In this document: positions 1 through 9,331 of the stretch, in pieces
Position numbering within the stretch: position 1 is the stretch's first letter
Layout: the number at the start of each line of letters is the position of its first letter
Assembly (NCBI GenBank): GCA_016712505.1
Contig: JADJQY010000008.1
Span: 496,001 to 560,000, forward strand
DNA length: 64,000 nt
Reading direction: 5' to 3'
Source of the DNA: Candidatus Eiseniibacteriota bacterium
Lineage (GTDB): Bacteria > Eisenbacteria > RBG-16-71-46 > CAIMUX01
Made by a program: the position numbers and the translations under genes
The notes under the pieces: model-generated
Seen by the model: the letters and a program-made list of their open reading frames with translations, nothing else
What the model was told of the DNA's origin: nothing
The model's database searches: none

Positions 1-3000
1 ATGGCGGGCGGGACGAGCGGCGCTTCGAACGGTGCGATCCCGGCTGTTGCTTCGGCCCAGACGGCAGCGGCCGCGATCGGCTCCCTCTCCGCCCCGCTGT
101 CCGAGGCACCTCTTCCGGCAGGAGGCGGCGAGACCGCCTCAGCGCCTGCGCCGATTCTTCTCTCCAGCGCCCTCCTGGCCGGAGCGGAGCAGCACACCAT
201 CATGCACTCGAAGGCCGGAGCGGCCGGTTCGGTCGCTCCGATGGCCGTGCGCGCGCCGGCGAGTTCACCCACCCACCTCTCGGCTCCGCTGCCGTCGGGT
301 TCCGCGGGGGTGCGGATTGGACGGACGACGGGAGTCGACGCGGGATCTCCGCCCACCGGGTCGCCGCCGCAGGGTCCGGTGGCGCGTCGGTCCTCCGAGG
401 GAAGAGGCGTCACCGCCCAGGAGTCCGACGTGGCGGCCGTCGCCCGAGGCGAGAGTGCCGGCGAGGCGCAGCAGACCTTCGATCTCGCGGTCGGCACGGC
501 GCGGGAGCTTCGAGGGGAACGCGCGGAGGCAGCTCCGGAGGCGTCTGGTCCGTACCCTTCGGTCGCCCGCTCTACCGGGGCTGATGATACCGCACCGCCG
601 CTCCCTGGATCGGAGACCATCGCGCTCGCATCGCCCTCGATTCGATCCGATCGATCGACCAGCTCGACCCCCGGCGGCTCCGTGATCCCGGAGGTTGCTA
701 CGCCTCGCGCCGGTCGCGCCGACGTTGCGCCGGTCGTGCAGCGATCGGAGCCTGAGGGTCGGAGCGGCGGAGCTGAGCCTACCTCCGAGACGACGCTCTC
801 CCGCGGCCCCGCCGCGCCGCGGCGCGAGCTGCCTCCCTTTGCTCCCGCCGGTCCGATGATCACCGTCTCGGCCGATTGGGTGCTCGAGAGTGCCGAGCCG
901 GTTGCGGTCGTTCCGACCGATGCGGGGCCGATCGGCGCGCGTTCCGCTTCTGCGGCTCCCTCCGCTCCGACCGATTCGGGATCCGCTCCGGGGGCCGAGG
1001 ATGGGGCGCCGGTGGCGACGCCGATCCGGTCGGAAACTGGTTCGACGCGGATCAACCTGGCGGCGCTGGTCCGGGGTCGGCAGGACGGATTGCTGCTCGC
1101 AGCCGAAGCGGAGGCCCGTGGCTTGACGCTCCGCCTCACCGACTTCCTGGAGTCGAGCCCGACGATTCCACGCACGCCCGAAACGGTTGCGGTGATCCGG
1201 GTGGCGAACGTCCCGAACTCGGTTGCGGCGGCCGATCCAACTGGCGTCGACGCGCCGTCCAGGGCCGGAGGCGCGGAGCTTTCTCCACCGGCACAGCCGG
1301 GAAACCCGGCAGACGAAGCGGCGGTGGCCGCGGCCCGAACTCCCGCGTCGCCCCCGGCCCAAGCCGCGCAGAGCGTGACTGCACCGGCGGCGCGGGGCGA
1401 ACTCACTTCAATCGCGGCTCCCTCGATCGAGGAAGCCGCCACCTCGTCGTCGACCCTGGAGTCCCCAGCGGAGTCCTCCGCCCATCCGGGCTCCATCGTT
1501 GCCTCGGCAGTGTCGCCCGCCACCGACGGAGAGAACGGCCTGATCGCGTCCGCGGCTACGGCCGCTGACCTTCCGGGTCCGCCGGCCCTCGCGGCGAAGG
1601 CGGTACGGGCGGGGCAGGCCACCGACGCGCGGCCGCGCGAGCCGCGTCCAGCCTCGGGGGAGAAGGCTACCGGCGCGAGCCGGTCGTTCGAGGCGACCAC
1701 GCCGCACGCCGCGTTGGTGTCCAATCCGGCGGTCGAACCGGTCACCACCTCCGAGCGCACTCTGAACACGGACCAGCCGGCGCTGTCTTCGTCGCCTCCA
1801 CGGGCCGAAGGGACGGGTCGCGTGGAACCGCGCCCTTCGGGAGACGAACCTCGGCCGGATTCCGCCCCGCGCGTCGGCGCGGTGGAGGTCAGGGGCGAAC
1901 TGACGTCCTCCGTCTCGGAGTCGGAGAGCGCTGCTGTCGCCCCGAGGCCGGAGGTGAACACGCGCACGTCTCGGCCCGCGCGTGCCCAAGCGACGATCGT
2001 CCCGCGGGTCGAGCCGCGAGAGCCAGCGCCGAACCAGCAAGTTGTACGATCGGTCGCTCAGGGTCCGGATCGAGGGTCGAGCGCTCCGACCCCGGTGCCG
2101 CCTCAGGTCGCCCCAGCGTCGGACGCGAACGGAACTCCGGACGCGCAGAATCGTGGCGGCCTTTCCGCATCCGCGGCCGCCGGGTCGTCCTCGAGCACGC
2201 CCGCGAGCGAACCGCAGGCGACCAGCGCGGCCCCGGTACTGCGGACGCGAGGCGAGGGTCGTGGGGCCTCCGTGCCGGTGGCGCGATCGGCGTCGAACCC
2301 GCCGGTCGTCACGTCGGACCAGGCCGCTGTGCGCGGCCCGCAGCCGGTGGTCGCAGGCGACGCCGCCCCAACGGGGCAGGTCGAGACTGCTCCGTCCCGG
2401 CCCAACCCGCGGCGGGACGAGACCGCGGCCGGTTCCGTGCCGCCTGCAGCCGGTGTACCGCGTGCGACGACCGTCGCGCGCACGAGTCTCCAACCGTCTT
2501 CCGCTGCCGAAACGCCGCTGATGGATGGGACCACGCGGCAAGTGGAGCGCGGGGAACGTCGGGTCGTTCGGCCTTCGGATCCTATGCCCGCCGAGGGCGG
2601 GACGATCTCCGAGACGGAACCGGTGTCGGGCGGCAGGGCGAAGGCGGCAACCGGGGACGCCGTCGGGGCGACGCCCATGGCCGAGGCGCACCCGGCGACC
2701 GGGGCACCACGCACCATCGAGGTCCGGAGCAACGAACCGTCCAAGTTGCGGGCGGCGAACACGGCGGGACCGGGGACGAGTGCAGCTGACCGCGAGCCGG
2801 CAGCGTCTGGGCCGCGGAAGCATGAGGGGGCCGCTGCGTCGCCGTCACACTCCGGGACCGCGGCGCGATCCAACGAGAGCGCTGCGGTACCCAGTCTCAT
2901 CGGTGGGCCGCCGACGTCGACCGCGCTAGGCGCGCCGACTCCTCCGTCCGGCCCGAGTCCGGCCATGAGCGAACCGCGAGTAACGCTTCCGGAGCTGGGC

Positions 3001-3471
3001 GCACGACTTCCTGAAGTGGTGCAGGTCGCCCTGTCGGAAGGTCGGCGCGAGGCGCGCATCCACCTCCATCCGCCGGAGCTGGGTGCGATCGACGTCCGGC
3101 TGCAACTCGAGGGAGATCGGGTCAGCGCGGCCCTCAGCGCGGAGCGCGAAGAAGTGCGCGCACTCCTGATCGGTCTTGAATCGGAGCTGCGCGATGGACT
3201 GGAGAAGGCCGGCCTGAAGCTGGAGCGACTCGACGTCGCGGCGGCGGCGAGTCGGCCGCAGGTGAGCTTCGATCCGGCGGTGGTCAGCGCTCCGAACGCT
3301 CCGCAATCAGCCACGACCGCGACCGCGGGAGACGCCCGTGGCCAGGGATTCGATGGACGCGGCGGACAGCCGAGCGGCGAGCGCGGGGAACGGGCTCCGC
3401 ACGCCGAACCGCGGCACCCACGTCCCGAGATGGTGCGCCGAAGCGCCGCTGGGGTCGACATCCGGGTCTGA
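1..3471 (+). CDS. fliK: Flagellar hook-length control protein FliK, very long
   Basis: FliK is the exported molecular ruler that sets hook length and, through FlhB, switches export from hook to filament subunits. The last ~150 residues carry the Flg_hook domain with the LxPxxLG signature as LHPPELG (residues 1022-1028), followed by the usual helices. The ~980 residues before it are Ala/Pro/Ser/Thr-rich, look disordered and show no domain I recognise. At 1156 codons it is about three times the usual enteric length (~400). The frame begins with ATG at the very first base of the window, so the true start may lie upstream. flgD follows 16 nt downstream, the order seen in many flagellar operons. 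The identity rests on the C-terminal domain and the neighbours; the start is uncertain. Confidence 0.9.
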   Translation: MAGGTSGASNGAIPAVASAQTAAAAIGSLSAPLSEAPLPAGGGETASAPAPILLSSALLAGAEQHTIMHSKAGAAGSVAPMAVRAPASSPTHLSAPLPSGSAGVRIGRTTGVDAGSPPTGSPPQGPVARRSSEGRGVTAQESDVAAVARGESAGEAQQTFDLAVGTARELRGERAEAAPEASGPYPSVARSTGADDTAPPLPGSETIALASPSIRSDRSTSSTPGGSVIPEVATPRAGRADVAPVVQRSEPEGRSGGAEPTSETTLSRGPAAPRRELPPFAPAGPMITVSADWVLESAEPVAVVPTDAGPIGARSASAAPSAPTDSGSAPGAEDGAPVATPIRSETGSTRINLAALVRGRQDGLLLAAEAEARGLTLRLTDFLESSPTIPRTPETVAVIRVANVPNSVAAADPTGVDAPSRAGGAELSPPAQPGNPADEAAVAAARTPASPPAQAAQSVTAPAARGELTSIAAPSIEEAATSSSTLESPAESSAHPGSIVASAVSPATDGENGLIASAATAADLPGPPALAAKAVRAGQATDARPREPRPASGEKATGASRSFEATTPHAALVSNPAVEPVTTSERTLNTDQPALSSSPPRAEGTGRVEPRPSGDEPRPDSAPRVGAVEVRGELTSSVSESESAAVAPRPEVNTRTSRPARAQATIVPRVEPREPAPNQQVVRSVAQGPDRGSSAPTPVPPQVAPASDANGTPDAQNRGGLSASAAAGSSSSTPASEPQATSAAPVLRTRGEGRGASVPVARSASNPPVVTSDQAAVRGPQPVVAGDAAPTGQVETAPSRPNPRRDETAAGSVPPAAGVPRATTVARTSLQPSSAAETPLMDGTTRQVERGERRVVRPSDPMPAEGGTISETEPVSGGRAKAATGDAVGATPMAEAHPATGAPRTIEVRSNEPSKLRAANTAGPGTSAADREPAASGPRKHEGAAASPSHSGTAARSNESAAVPSLIGGPPTSTALGAPTPPSGPSPAMSEPRVTLPELGARLPEVVQVALSEGRREARIHLHPPELGAIDVRLQLEGDRVSAALSAEREEVRALLIGLESELRDGLEKAGLKLERLDVAAAASRPQVSFDPAVVSAPNAPQSATTATAGDARGQGFDGRGGQPSGERGERAPHAEPRHPRPEMVRRSAAGVDIRV

Positions 3472-3487
3472 ACCGGGGAGGAAATCG

Positions 3488-4156
3488 ATGGAAATCTCTG
3501 CGACCACATCCCAGACCGATCTTGGCCTCACCAGCACCCTCGCGGGGGGCAGCGAGCTGGGGCGGGACGAATTCCTCTCGCTCCTCATCCTGCAGATGAG
3601 GAACCAGGATCCGCTCGACCCGATGGAGAATCAGGAGTTCATCGCGCAGCTCGCCCAGTTCACCTCGCTCGAACAGATGATGTCCCTCAACCAGAAGTTC
3701 GATGACTCGATGGTGCTGACCCAGTCGCTCAACAACGCGGCGGCGGCCGGGATGATCGGCCGCACCGTCCGGGCCAACGGGAGCCAGGTCGATCTGGCCG
3801 ATGCCGGAGGCACCGAAGTGGGGTACTTCCTGCCGGTCGAGGCGGCCGAGGTGACGCTCAAGCTCTTCGACGATCAGGGGGTGCTCGTGCGGACGATCAC
3901 CAGCAGCGAGGGGACCTCGGGTCCGCACCATATGACGTGGGACGGCAAAGACGACCTGGGGGATCGGGTCGCAGCCGGCCGATACCAATTGCAGGTGAGT
4001 GCGAAGGATGAGACCGGCGCCGCGGTCGATGCTCTCACCGTGGTCTCCGGGAAGGTCGAGGGAGTGACCTTCAAGAACGGGGGCGCACTGCTCTTGATCA
4101 ACGGACAGGAACTCCCACTCTCGTCCCTGCTCGAAGTCTACGAGCAGTCCGAGTAG
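3488..4156 (+). CDS. flgD: Flagellar hook assembly scaffold FlgD
   Basis: FlgD caps the growing hook and lets FlgE subunits polymerise; it leaves when the hook is complete. The 222-residue product has the classic N-terminal signature around residues 20-60 (GRDEFLSLLILQMRNQDPLD, then TSLEQM). Its C-terminal half is a FlgD tudor/Ig-like region with GPHHMTWDGKDDLGDRVAAG, which resembles the FlgD-Ig fold. A longer frame is open upstream, but the ATG at 3488 follows GGGGAGGAAATCG and starts where the family starts, so I chose it. It lies between fliK and a TIGR02530-type gene, as in Firmicute-like hook operons. Confidence 0.95.
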   Translation: MEISATTSQTDLGLTSTLAGGSELGRDEFLSLLILQMRNQDPLDPMENQEFIAQLAQFTSLEQMMSLNQKFDDSMVLTQSLNNAAAAGMIGRTVRANGSQVDLADAGGTEVGYFLPVEAAEVTLKLFDDQGVLVRTITSSEGTSGPHHMTWDGKDDLGDRVAAGRYQLQVSAKDETGAAVDALTVVSGKVEGVTFKNGGALLLINGQELPLSSLLEVYEQSE

Positions 4157-4225
4157 CAGGGCGGAATTGATGCAAACGAACCCAACTGCCCATGGTCGCC
4201 CCGGCGACGAAAGGAGGAATGGCCG

Positions 4226-4645
4226 ATGACGCAACCGATCGGCGGTCCGTTCGGACTGCCGAGATCGATCGGGGTTCCGGATCCGGTTCAACCGAATCCG
4301 GGGCTCGCGCCCTCGGCGGCGCGAGGTGCGTCCCCGATCGCACCGGAGCGGAGCTTCGAGTCCGCGCTCAACGAAGCGCTGGTCGAGCCCAAGCCGGTCC
4401 GCTTTTCCCGGCATGCGGAAGAGCGGATCCGGACGCGGGGCATCGCGCTCTCGCCCGCCGACATCACCCGCCTGGGACAGGCGGTGGACGAAGCGGCGAA
4501 CCGCGGAGCGAAGGACTCGTTGGTTCTCTCCGGATCCCTGGCCTACGTCGTCAATGTGCCCTCGCGGACGGTGGTCACCGCCCTCTACGGCAATGAGACG
4601 CGTGGACATGTCTTCACCCAAATCGACAGCGCCGTCGTGATCTGA
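4226..4645 (+). CDS. Flagellar operon protein, TIGR02530 (Flg_new) type
   Basis: This 139-residue protein matches from memory the small flagellar operon family TIGR02530, found between flgD and flgE in many bacteria. The conserved part is the C-terminal ~85 residues: FSRHAEERIRTRGI, then DSLVLSG, then VVNVPSRTVVTALYG and FTQIDSAVVI at the end. The first ~45 residues are a Pro-rich linker. The molecular role is not established; its position implies hook assembly or its control. The ATG at 4226 lies 8 nt after an AAAGGAGG site. No signal peptide or membrane segment is visible. Confidence 0.88.
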   Translation: MTQPIGGPFGLPRSIGVPDPVQPNPGLAPSAARGASPIAPERSFESALNEALVEPKPVRFSRHAEERIRTRGIALSPADITRLGQAVDEAANRGAKDSLVLSGSLAYVVNVPSRTVVTALYGNETRGHVFTQIDSAVVI

Positions 4646-4744
4646 GCGCAACGCGCACGGTAACGGCCGGACCTCTTGAAGGGGGCCAGGGGATCGCCGA
4701 ACGACAGAGGCGATCCACCGGCGGCGCAGGAGGAGTACTCGAAA

Positions 4745-6445
4745 ATGATGCGGAGTCTTTTCTCTGGAGTGACGGGTCTCGATACCAACGTCCTCCGGAT
4801 GGATGTGGTCGGTAACAATATTGCGAACGTCAACACGATCGGATTCAAGCGCTCGCGGGTGACGTTCGAGGAATCGGTCAGCCAGCTGCTCGAGGGCGCC
4901 ACCGGCCCGGCCGAGCGCCTCGGTGGATCGAACCCCACCCAGGTCGGCACCGGAACGCGGGTCGGTTCGGTCGATCGCATCTTCAGCCAGGGCAACCTGG
5001 AGCAGACCGGAGTCGAGACCGACCTGGCGCTCCAGGGACGCGCCTTCTTCATCGTCTCCGACAGCGTGCAGAACTACTACACGCGCGTCGGCTCGTTCCA
5101 GCTCGACGGCACCGGCCGACTGGTCGATCCGGTCAATCACTTCGTCGTCCAGGGGTTCCCCTATGACCGGGTGACCGGCACCTTCTCCGGTAGCCTGGGC
5201 TCGATCCAGGTCCCGGTGGGACAGGCGGAACCGGCCAACCCGACGAGCGAGATCGCCTATCACGGCAATCTGAACGCCGACTCCGAGCCGGCGGGCACCC
5301 ACGCCCAGTCGAGCATCTTCTACACCCCGACCGGCACCGCTCCCACGGCTACGACCGCGTTGACCGATCTGAAGGCCGATCTCGAGGGGATCGTCGATCT
5401 CCTGGGCGACGGAGATCAGATCAACTTCAGCGCCACGGTCGGCGTGGAGCAGGTCACCGGGGTGTTCGATGTTGGCGCCGCCTCGACCGTGGGCGAGCTC
5501 TTGACCGCGATCGAGGCCTCGCTCAACAACGTGGACGGAGTCGACGGCATCACCCTGAGCCTGGATGCCGACGGACGAATTCAGCTCGCCACCCCGGACA
5601 AGCTCGGCACCACGGCTGAGGTGTCCGGCCTGATCTTGCAGGCGCAGGACTCGGCCGATGTTCCGCGCGACGACTTCAACAGCCTGGCCGGCATGACCAC
5701 CACCCAGACGGCAAAGGACCCCGGGAAGTTCACCGAGGAGACCACGGTTTACGACTCGCTGGGATTCAGCCATGTGGTCAAGCTCGACTTCACCCGCGTC
5801 CTCGGCGCCAACCAGTTCACCTGGGAGGCGACGGTGGACGACGGGGACACCCCGATCCTGATCGGAAACAAGGGGCGGGTCACATTCAACAACGACGGTT
5901 CGCTCTCCGGCTTCTTCTTCGATCCGGTGGGTGACGTGTTGCCCACCAAGCTCTCGATCAGCCCGACCTCCGGGGCCAAGACCCCGCTCGAGATCTCGCT
6001 CACCCCGGGGACGATCGGCGCGTTCGACGGCATCACCCTGCTCAAGGCGGGCGCAACCCTGGAGGCCAGCCAGGATGGATTCACCCAGGGGACGATGGTC
6101 GACTTCCGCATCGATCGTGAAGGCACGGTGTCGGCCCGGTTCTCGAACGGAATCTCGCGTCCGGTCGGTCAGCTTGCGCTGGCCGAGTTCGTGAACCCGG
6201 TCGGTCTGCTCAACACCGGGGGGAGCAACTACCAGGCGACGGCGAACTCCGGCGAGGCGCTGGTCGGCGTGGCGGGCGCATCGATCACCGCCGATGTGGT
6301 GTCGGGATCGATCGAGCAGTCGAATGTCGATCTGGCCCGCGAGTTCTCGAACATGATCCTGGCTCAGCGTGGCTTCCAGGCCAGCGCTCGGGTGATCACC
6401 ACGAGCGACGAGGTCCTCTCGGAGCTGCTGAATCTGAAGCGGTAA
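4745..6445 (+). CDS. flgE: Flagellar hook protein FlgE
   Basis: FlgE polymerises into the curved hook joining rod and filament. The 566-residue product begins with the rod/hook D0 motif (MMRSLFSGVTGLD, then GNNIANVNTIGFKRSR) and ends with the matching C-terminal helix (SNVDLAREFSNMILAQRGFQ, then LLNLKR). These termini form the coaxial D0 core. The central region is longer than in enteric FlgE (~400 residues) and should be surface-exposed hook domain. The start is the ATG at 4745, 9 nt after AGGAGGAG at 4728-4735; an upstream in-frame ATG at 4676 lacks family similarity. It probably belongs to the fliK-flgD transcript. Confidence 0.96.
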   Translation: MMRSLFSGVTGLDTNVLRMDVVGNNIANVNTIGFKRSRVTFEESVSQLLEGATGPAERLGGSNPTQVGTGTRVGSVDRIFSQGNLEQTGVETDLALQGRAFFIVSDSVQNYYTRVGSFQLDGTGRLVDPVNHFVVQGFPYDRVTGTFSGSLGSIQVPVGQAEPANPTSEIAYHGNLNADSEPAGTHAQSSIFYTPTGTAPTATTALTDLKADLEGIVDLLGDGDQINFSATVGVEQVTGVFDVGAASTVGELLTAIEASLNNVDGVDGITLSLDADGRIQLATPDKLGTTAEVSGLILQAQDSADVPRDDFNSLAGMTTTQTAKDPGKFTEETTVYDSLGFSHVVKLDFTRVLGANQFTWEATVDDGDTPILIGNKGRVTFNNDGSLSGFFFDPVGDVLPTKLSISPTSGAKTPLEISLTPGTIGAFDGITLLKAGATLEASQDGFTQGTMVDFRIDREGTVSARFSNGISRPVGQLALAEFVNPVGLLNTGGSNYQATANSGEALVGVAGASITADVVSGSIEQSNVDLAREFSNMILAQRGFQASARVITTSDEVLSELLNLKR

Positions 6446-6502
6446 TCGCGGCCGTTCCCCGGGGGATCGGTTGATCCCCCGGGGAGCTTCAAGGAGACGA
6501 GC

Positions 6503-7099
6503 ATGTCAGGCAAGAGCAACGCGGCGGAAGACAAGAGCAAGGAAGGGGGGGAGGCGCCGGCCAAGGCCAAGGGGCTCCCGCCCATGATGGTCAAGATGGC
6601 CATCCTCTTCGGGATTCTGGTCGTTCTACTGGTTGGGGCGGTGGCGGTGGTCACCTTCGTGATTGCCCCCAAGCTGCGGGCGCAGGCCCCGCAGTCCGAG
6701 GAGGTGCAGTCCGGAGAGCACGGTGCGGCGGCCGGAGGAGAACACGGCGATGCCCACGGCAAGGGGGGGCACGACGACAAGGCGAAGCACGCCGCCCACG
6801 GGGAGATCGTCGAACTCGGCGACGTGGTGGTCAACCCGGCCGGAACCGGCGGGCGCCGCTACCTCAAGGTGTCGGTCTCGCTCGAGGTCAAGGACGCCAA
6901 GGTGGCCAAGCTGGTCGAGCACCGCTCCGCTCCGGTGAAGGACGTGCTGGTGCGCAATCTTTCCTCCCGCGGGTTGGAGGAGCTTACCGACCCGACGACC
7001 AAGGAAGACATGCGGGAGCAACTGGTCGGCGAGGTGGCGAGCCTGTTCCCCGAAGGTTCGATCCTGAACCTGTACTTCACCGAGTACGTGGTTCAGTAG
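6503..7099 (+). CDS. fliL: Flagellar basal body protein FliL with a His-rich linker
   Basis: FliL is a single-pass inner-membrane protein that rings the stator units and helps torque generation. The 198-residue sequence has a short Lys/Ala-rich cytoplasmic N-terminus, one membrane segment at about residues 30-52, and a C-terminal FliL domain with RYLKVSVSLEV and the terminal NLYFTEYVVQ typical of the family. Unusually, the linker just after the membrane segment is rich in His, Gly, Asp and Glu (several GEHG/AHGK-like steps at about residues 68-100). The gene precedes fliM by 27 nt, the conserved order. A GC-rich palindrome-like stretch in front (GGGGGATCGGTTGATCCCCC, near 6462-6481) could fold in the mRNA. 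Confidence 0.93.
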   Translation: MSGKSNAAEDKSKEGGEAPAKAKGLPPMMVKMAILFGILVVLLVGAVAVVTFVIAPKLRAQAPQSEEVQSGEHGAAAGGEHGDAHGKGGHDDKAKHAAHGEIVELGDVVVNPAGTGGRRYLKVSVSLEVKDAKVAKLVEHRSAPVKDVLVRNLSSRGLEELTDPTTKEDMREQLVGEVASLFPEGSILNLYFTEYVVQ

Positions 7100-7126
7100 G
7101 CAGCGGAACGGAGCGAGGATCGCAAC

Positions 7127-8146
7127 GTGGCCAACATCCTCTCACAGGATGAGGTTGATGCCCTACTCGGAGGTCTGCCGACCGACGACGGGGATGTCGA
7201 CTACTCGGAGCCGACCAAGAGCCTGAGCAGCTCAAAGGTCATGGCCTACGACTTTCGGCGCCCCAACCGGGTGTCGAAGGAACAATTGCGCTTCCTCCAG
7301 ACCATCCACGAGGTGTTCGCCCGAGAGTACGCCGCTTCGCTCTCCGGCTACCTTCGCTCGATGGTCGACATCGAGATCATCTCGGTGGATCAGCTGACCT
7401 ACGGCGAGTACGTGCTCTCGCTCCCCGGCACGACCAGCCTCTACATCTTCAGCATGCCGCCGCTCGAAGGTCAGGGGGTGATCGAGGTCAACCCGGCGCT
7501 GATCCTGTCGATGATCGACCGGCTGTTTGGCGGGACCGGGGCGCAATCCGACTACTCACGCGACCTGACGAACATCGAGGCCGCGGTGATGAGCAAGCTG
7601 GTGCAGCGCGCCCTGGGCGCGATCTCGACCGCCTGGGAAGGGGTGGTCGAGGCCAAACCCCAGCTCGACAACACGGAGAAGAACCCGCAGATGCTGCAGC
7701 TTCTCCCCAACAGCGAGACGGTCATCCTGATCAGCTGCGAGCTCCGGATGGGGAAGACCAACGGCGTGATTTCGCTCTGCTACCCCTTCCTCACCATGGA
7801 GACGATCCTGCCCACGCTGGCCGGCCGGGGCGCGTTTCTCGGGCGAGGGAGGCGCACGGTCCCGGAGGGACCGGGCTGGATCTCGCGGCGGATCAGCGAG
7901 AGCCAGCTCGAGGTGGTGGCCCAGGTCGGGGCGACCCATCTCACGGTCGGCGAGTTCCTGCACCTGCAGCAAGGCGATGTCATCCGATTGCCTCGCCGCG
8001 TGGAGGAACCGATCGATCTTCTGGTTGGCGGGCTGCTCAAGGCGACCGCGCGACCCGGACTGCGGGGAGTCCATCGGGTGGTCAAACTCGAGGACCTGAA
8101 CGAGGACGTGGCAACAGGAGAGGAAGGAGCAGCCCATGTGGCCTGA
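7127..8146 (+). CDS. fliM: Flagellar motor switch protein FliM
   Basis: FliM forms the middle of the C-ring and receives CheY-P to switch rotation. The N-terminus has the CheY-binding peptide form LSQDEVDALLGG (residues 4-16), followed by the CheC-like middle domain with the RLFGGTG loop at about residue 128 and a C-terminal SpoA domain that pairs with FliN. Length (339) is normal. Translation starts at a GTG. No cheY or other chemotaxis gene lies in this window, so the signal source must be elsewhere. The 3' end overlaps fliN by 11 nt, suggesting coupled translation of C-ring partners. Confidence 0.96.
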   Translation: MANILSQDEVDALLGGLPTDDGDVDYSEPTKSLSSSKVMAYDFRRPNRVSKEQLRFLQTIHEVFAREYAASLSGYLRSMVDIEIISVDQLTYGEYVLSLPGTTSLYIFSMPPLEGQGVIEVNPALILSMIDRLFGGTGAQSDYSRDLTNIEAAVMSKLVQRALGAISTAWEGVVEAKPQLDNTEKNPQMLQLLPNSETVILISCELRMGKTNGVISLCYPFLTMETILPTLAGRGAFLGRGRRTVPEGPGWISRRISESQLEVVAQVGATHLTVGEFLHLQQGDVIRLPRRVEEPIDLLVGGLLKATARPGLRGVHRVVKLEDLNEDVATGEEGAAHVA

Positions 8147-8684
8147 CGAGGTCGAACCGGGCGAAGGGGACGACCTGGCCGCGAGCGGTAGCGGCGCGGA
8201 GGAGCAGGATCTCGACGCGATGGCGAACGAGTTGCTCGGCGGAGCGGGCCTGGAAGGCTCGGCTGCGCCCGATCTCTCGGGCGGGGATGAAGACGACCCG
8301 GTGGCCGCCGAGTGGGCGGCGATGCTGGCCGAGCAGCAGGCCAAGGCCGGCGCCGCCAGTCCCGCCTCTTCGGTCCAGCCCTTGCAGTTTCCGCAGATGC
8401 AGGGGAGCGAGGCAACCAAGACCAACGGAAGCATCGAGCTTCTGATGGACGTCAAGCTGCCGATCTCGGTCGAGCTCGGGCGCGCGCAGATGGAGATCAA
8501 GGAGATCATGGAGTTCGCCCCCGGCACCGTGGTCGAGCTGGACAAGATGGCGGGAGACATGGTCGACATCCTGGTCAACGGACGTCTGGTGGCGCAGGGA
8601 GAGGTGGTGGTGGTGGACGAGCACTTCGGCGTGCGGGTCACCCACCTGATCTCGCCGCGCGATCGCGTGAAGAGTCTGGCATGA
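8136..8684 (+). CDS. fliN: Flagellar motor switch protein FliN
   Basis: FliN forms the base of the C-ring and docks the export ATPase complex. The C-terminal ~80 residues are a clear SpoA domain (MDVKLPISVELGRAQM, then VDILVNGRLVAQGEVVVVDE and GVRVTHLI). The first ~95 residues are an acidic, Ala/Gly-rich extension, making the protein 182 residues against about 137 in enterics. The ATG at 8136 is inside the end of fliM, preceded by AGGAAGGAG, and the stop overlaps the fliO start (ATGA). It lacks the CheC-like phosphatase domain of FliY. Confidence 0.95.
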   Translation: MWPDEVEPGEGDDLAASGSGAEEQDLDAMANELLGGAGLEGSAAPDLSGGDEDDPVAAEWAAMLAEQQAKAGAASPASSVQPLQFPQMQGSEATKTNGSIELLMDVKLPISVELGRAQMEIKEIMEFAPGTVVELDKMAGDMVDILVNGRLVAQGEVVVVDEHFGVRVTHLISPRDRVKSLA

Positions 8685-9331
8685 ACCCGGAACAACTCCA
8701 ACCGGCGGTGAGCGGTGCGCCGCAGGCCGCGCTGCAATTGACCGTGGCCCTGGTCGTGGTCCTCGGGCTCATCCTGCTGCTCCAGCGGATCGCGCGTCGT
8801 TATGGCGCCGGTTTCGCCGCGGGCGGGCAGGACCGGATCGAGATCGTGACCCAGCGGGCCATCGGGCCGCGGGTGTCGCTGGCGGTCGTGCGCGTGATGG
8901 GGCGGACGCTGCTGGTCGGCATCTCGCCGCAGGGCGTGCAGGCGGTGAGCGAACTCGACGATTCGGCGGCTGTCGGACCGAGCGACCTCGGGCCTGCGCT
9001 CCGTTCGGCGCAGTCGGCGCGCCCTGCCGTTGCACCTCGCCCCAGCTTCTGGCAGGCGTTTCGACTCAACCTGAAGCGCACTCTCGTTCCGAACGCGAAC
9101 CCGGTCCCGGCGCCGGCCGAAGCTTCGACCGTCCCTCTTCCGAACCCTCCGGAACCGAGGCTCGCCACGCGAACCCCGGCCCCCCCGGCGGCCACGGAGC
9201 ATTCCGCGGTACCGGCTCCCCCGGCGACGGAGCCGTTCGAGGAAGAGCTCGCCTCCCGCCTGCGCGAGCTCCGCGACCGCTATCCCACTCTCTGGGAGGT
9301 CGAGTCGACCGGAATTGGTGGGGTGCACTGA
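8681..9331 (+). CDS. fliO: Flagellar biosynthesis protein FliO
   Basis: FliO is a small membrane protein that helps FliP fold and assemble into the export gate. The 216-residue product has one membrane segment at about residues 18-38 and a following soluble domain with DRIEIVTQRAIGPRVSLAVV and TLLVGISPQGV, typical of FliO. The C-terminal half is a low-complexity Pro/Ala-rich tail ending in a short helical patch. The start is the ATG of an ATGA overlap with fliN and the stop overlaps fliP (TGATG), so fliN-O-P are translationally linked. FliO diverges fast, so position matters as much as sequence. Confidence 0.9.
   Translation: MNPEQLQPAVSGAPQAALQLTVALVVVLGLILLLQRIARRYGAGFAAGGQDRIEIVTQRAIGPRVSLAVVRVMGRTLLVGISPQGVQAVSELDDSAAVGPSDLGPALRSAQSARPAVAPRPSFWQAFRLNLKRTLVPNANPVPAPAEASTVPLPNPPEPRLATRTPAPPAATEHSAVPAPPATEPFEEELASRLRELRDRYPTLWEVESTGIGGVH

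Noticed and set aside
4192..4596. An overlapping frame starting just before the TIGR02530-type gene
   Set aside because: It is Arg/Gly-rich and out of frame with a conserved protein that fills the interval; the strong ribosome site fits the ATG at 4226.
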